Shown here: positions 6,562-7,473 of the stretch, one piece after another
Layout of the letters: each line of letters begins with the position of its first letter
How positions within the stretch are numbered: position 1 is the first letter of the stretch
NCBI GenBank assembly: GCA_002389705.1
Contig: DGQJ01000347.1
Span: forward strand, 20,672-28,144
DNA from: Bacteroidales bacterium UBA4417
GTDB lineage: Bacteria > Bacteroidota > Bacteroidia > Bacteroidales > UBA4417
Direction of reading: 5' to 3'
Length of the DNA stretch: 7,473 nt
Notes under the pieces: model-generated
The model's input: only the letters and a program-made list of their open reading frames with translations
What the model was told of the DNA's origin: nothing
Databases searched by the model: none
Made by a program: the position numbers and the translations under genes

Positions 6562-6756
6562 CTACAGCGGTGCAGGTCGTTTTCGTTGTGCGCCACGCGG
6601 GCGGGGTGGCGATATTTTCTGCGCGGAAGTACCAATCGGCGAAAGCACAACCATCATGGCAGCAGCAGTAAAGGCGGCATATTTGCCAACCTTCACCAGG
6701 GCTTCCTTGCGGGTGATTTTTTCCTCGTTAACGGGTATGTGATTCTTGTTTTCCAA
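6562..6756 (-). CDS. Small exported-type protein with Pro/Arg-rich tail, 64 aa, TTG start
   Basis: The product has four parts. A charged N-terminus (MENKNHIPVNEEK) is followed by ITRKEALVKVGK, which resembles a Tat motif with RK in place of RR. Next is a hydrophobic stretch YAAFTAAAMMVVLSP with a plausible cleavage site after GTSA. The last part is a basic tail QKISPPRPRGAQRKRPAPL, 19 residues with six Lys/Arg and five Pro. The start is TTG at 6756-6754: no in-frame ATG exists upstream before the stop at 6786-6784, and the second copy at 1-143 has the same TTG-GAA-AAC. I recall similar short 'R(K/R)EAL.K.G..AAfTAA.MM' proteins in Bacteroidetes but know no established function. It lies 128 nt after a T9SS cargo gene. 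A secreted peptide, a small membrane protein or an accessory to the large partner are all possible. Confidence 0.75.
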   Translation of the reverse strand: MENKNHIPVNEEKITRKEALVKVGKYAAFTAAAMMVVLSPIGTSAQKISPPRPRGAQRKRPAPL

Positions 6757-6884
6757 CGCCGGGTAGTATTCGTAAAAGAAACATTAAACACTAAATACAA
6801 AACGCAAAATGTTAAAGTATGATGAATCACAAACTTTTTAATTCCTCAGTTATTATTCAGTGCTATTGTTGAGTAAGTTATTTA
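6757..6884 (-). repeat. Duplicated 128-nt spacer, right copy
   Basis: This is the spacer between the partial T9SS gene's TAA (6887-6885) and the small gene's TTG. It equals the left spacer (144-271) in length and shares CACTGAATA, a GAATTAA block and the identical 18-bp block at 6803-6820. Just upstream of the TTG the two copies also share the in-frame pattern GAA-TA(C/T)...GC(G/T)-TTG-GAA-AAC. No strong terminator is visible. Confidence 0.7.
6803..6820 (-). promoter_or_regulatory. 18-bp conserved noncoding block, right copy
   Basis: Identical to 192-209 and ending 46 nt upstream of the small-gene TTG (48 nt in the left copy). The flanking bases have diverged. The role is unknown; a small-gene promoter or leader element is the simplest reading. 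Confidence 0.45.
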
Positions 6885-7473
6885 TTATCGGTTAAGTACG
6901 GTAACTTTAAGGGTTTGTTGCGTGGTTTTTCCTTCTATCCTCAGCAGGTATATGCCGTTAGCCAATCCCTGTGCCGGAATTATATTTTTATTGATAGAGG
7001 TAAGCAGGTATTTGCCACCCAGTTTTCGCCCGTTTACATCATACAGCCAGGCGTGGCTCCCTGCTTCGGGTATCCCTAATAAAATTATCTCCTGGCTGCT
7101 GTAAAAAGCGGTGAATAATTGTACCTGCCGCTGATCGTTTATATCTAAAGTGGAGGTATTTCCAAAATGCAGGAAAAACCGCCCGGTTCCCCAGCTGGGT
7201 TCTTCAAGGCTGGCAGTAAGGCTGTCGTTTAATGTCTTTAATGCAACATGTGCATGTGTTAACCGGTCTTCTATCACTGGGTATATTCCGTCCGGGAGAA
7301 TAATTCCATCTGCCTTAAAAGTGATCTGCCCTGCCTGCGGCATATCCAGCCCGACGGGGACTTCCATTGATTGGTAATCGTTATCGGGCAGGCTTTGAAT
7401 GGCGAAATTGGTTTCGTTATTTCCTGCTACCAGGCGGGTGTAGAGGTTAAAATCTGATACCGAAAGCAGGCCT
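6885..7473 (-). CDS. C-terminal part of a paralogous T9SS-exported protein (5' end outside window)
   Basis: The frame is open from the right edge (codon at 7472-7470) to TAA 6887-6885, giving 195 residues. An internal ATG at 7367 is not the real start, because homology continues in frame to the edge (GLLSVSDFNLYTRLVAGNNE). The segment aligns nearly without gaps to residues 1771-1967 of the 1967-aa protein, with 50 of the first 60 positions identical. It ends with a type A T9SS sorting domain (LYDVNGRKLG, IIPAQGLANGIYLLRIEG, TLKVTVLNR). It is thus the tail of a second large cargo protein, followed by its own small-gene copy. Its N-terminal domains cannot be judged from here. Confidence 0.92.
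   Translation of the reverse strand, partial: GLLSVSDFNLYTRLVAGNNETNFAIQSLPDNDYQSMEVPVGLDMPQAGQITFKADGIILPDGIYPVIEDRLTHAHVALKTLNDSLTASLEEPSWGTGRFFLHFGNTSTLDINDQRQVQLFTAFYSSQEIILLGIPEAGSHAWLYDVNGRKLGGKYLLTSINKNIIPAQGLANGIYLLRIEGKTTQQTLKVTVLNR

Noticed and set aside
6728..6784. 18-codon ATG frame (MFLLRILPGVGKQESHTR) overlapping the small gene's start
   Set aside because: It is out of frame with the conserved protein, stops early and has no ATG counterpart in the left copy.
6586..6822. 78-aa plus-strand ORF covering the small gene and spacer
   Set aside because: It is antisense to the small protein, whose own frame is supported by a conserved second copy. It has no domain of its own.
7367..7369. 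ATG at 7367 as the start of a 160-aa protein
   Set aside because: The same frame stays open to the window edge and continues to match the paralog upstream of this Met, so it is internal to a truncated gene.

Overview
The window looks like part of a Bacteroidota (Bacteroidetes) chromosome. The evidence is a giant, modular, secreted protein ending in a type A sorting domain of the type IX secretion system (T9SS), a second protein with the same C-terminus, no Shine-Dalgarno sequences before the starts, and a Bacteroidetes-type -7 promoter box (TAnnTTTG). All supported genes lie on the minus strand, so they read right to left. The plus strand shows only shadow ORFs.

Layout in transcription order: (1) 7473-6885, the last 195 codons of a T9SS-exported protein whose 5' part lies outside the window. 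(2) A 128-nt spacer. (3) 6756-6562, a 64-aa exported-type small protein starting at TTG. (4) A 386-nt intergenic region with a terminator-like hairpin, a -7 box, two overlapping hairpins and a 16-bp palindrome. (5) 6175-272, a complete 1967-aa T9SS cargo protein built from two lectin-like sandwiches, two copies of a 'YVRLKAGL' module flanking a lamin-tail-like domain, Ig/PKD-like modules, a carbohydrate-binding-like domain and the sorting domain. (6) A second 128-nt spacer. (7) 143-1, the first 47 codons of a second copy of the small protein.

The main observation is that the locus is a tandem duplication of a two-gene unit: a large T9SS surface protein followed, exactly 128 nt later, by a small TTG-initiated protein. 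The unit period, stop codon to stop codon, is 6613 bp. Both the coding parts and the spacers are recognisably homologous, including an 18-bp identical noncoding block. The large proteins are probably surface adhesins or matrix proteins; no catalytic domain was recognised. The small proteins have a Tat-like or Sec-like signal segment, and the complete copy has a Pro/Arg-rich tail. Their function is unknown. A link between large and small partners is inferred only from the repeated arrangement.
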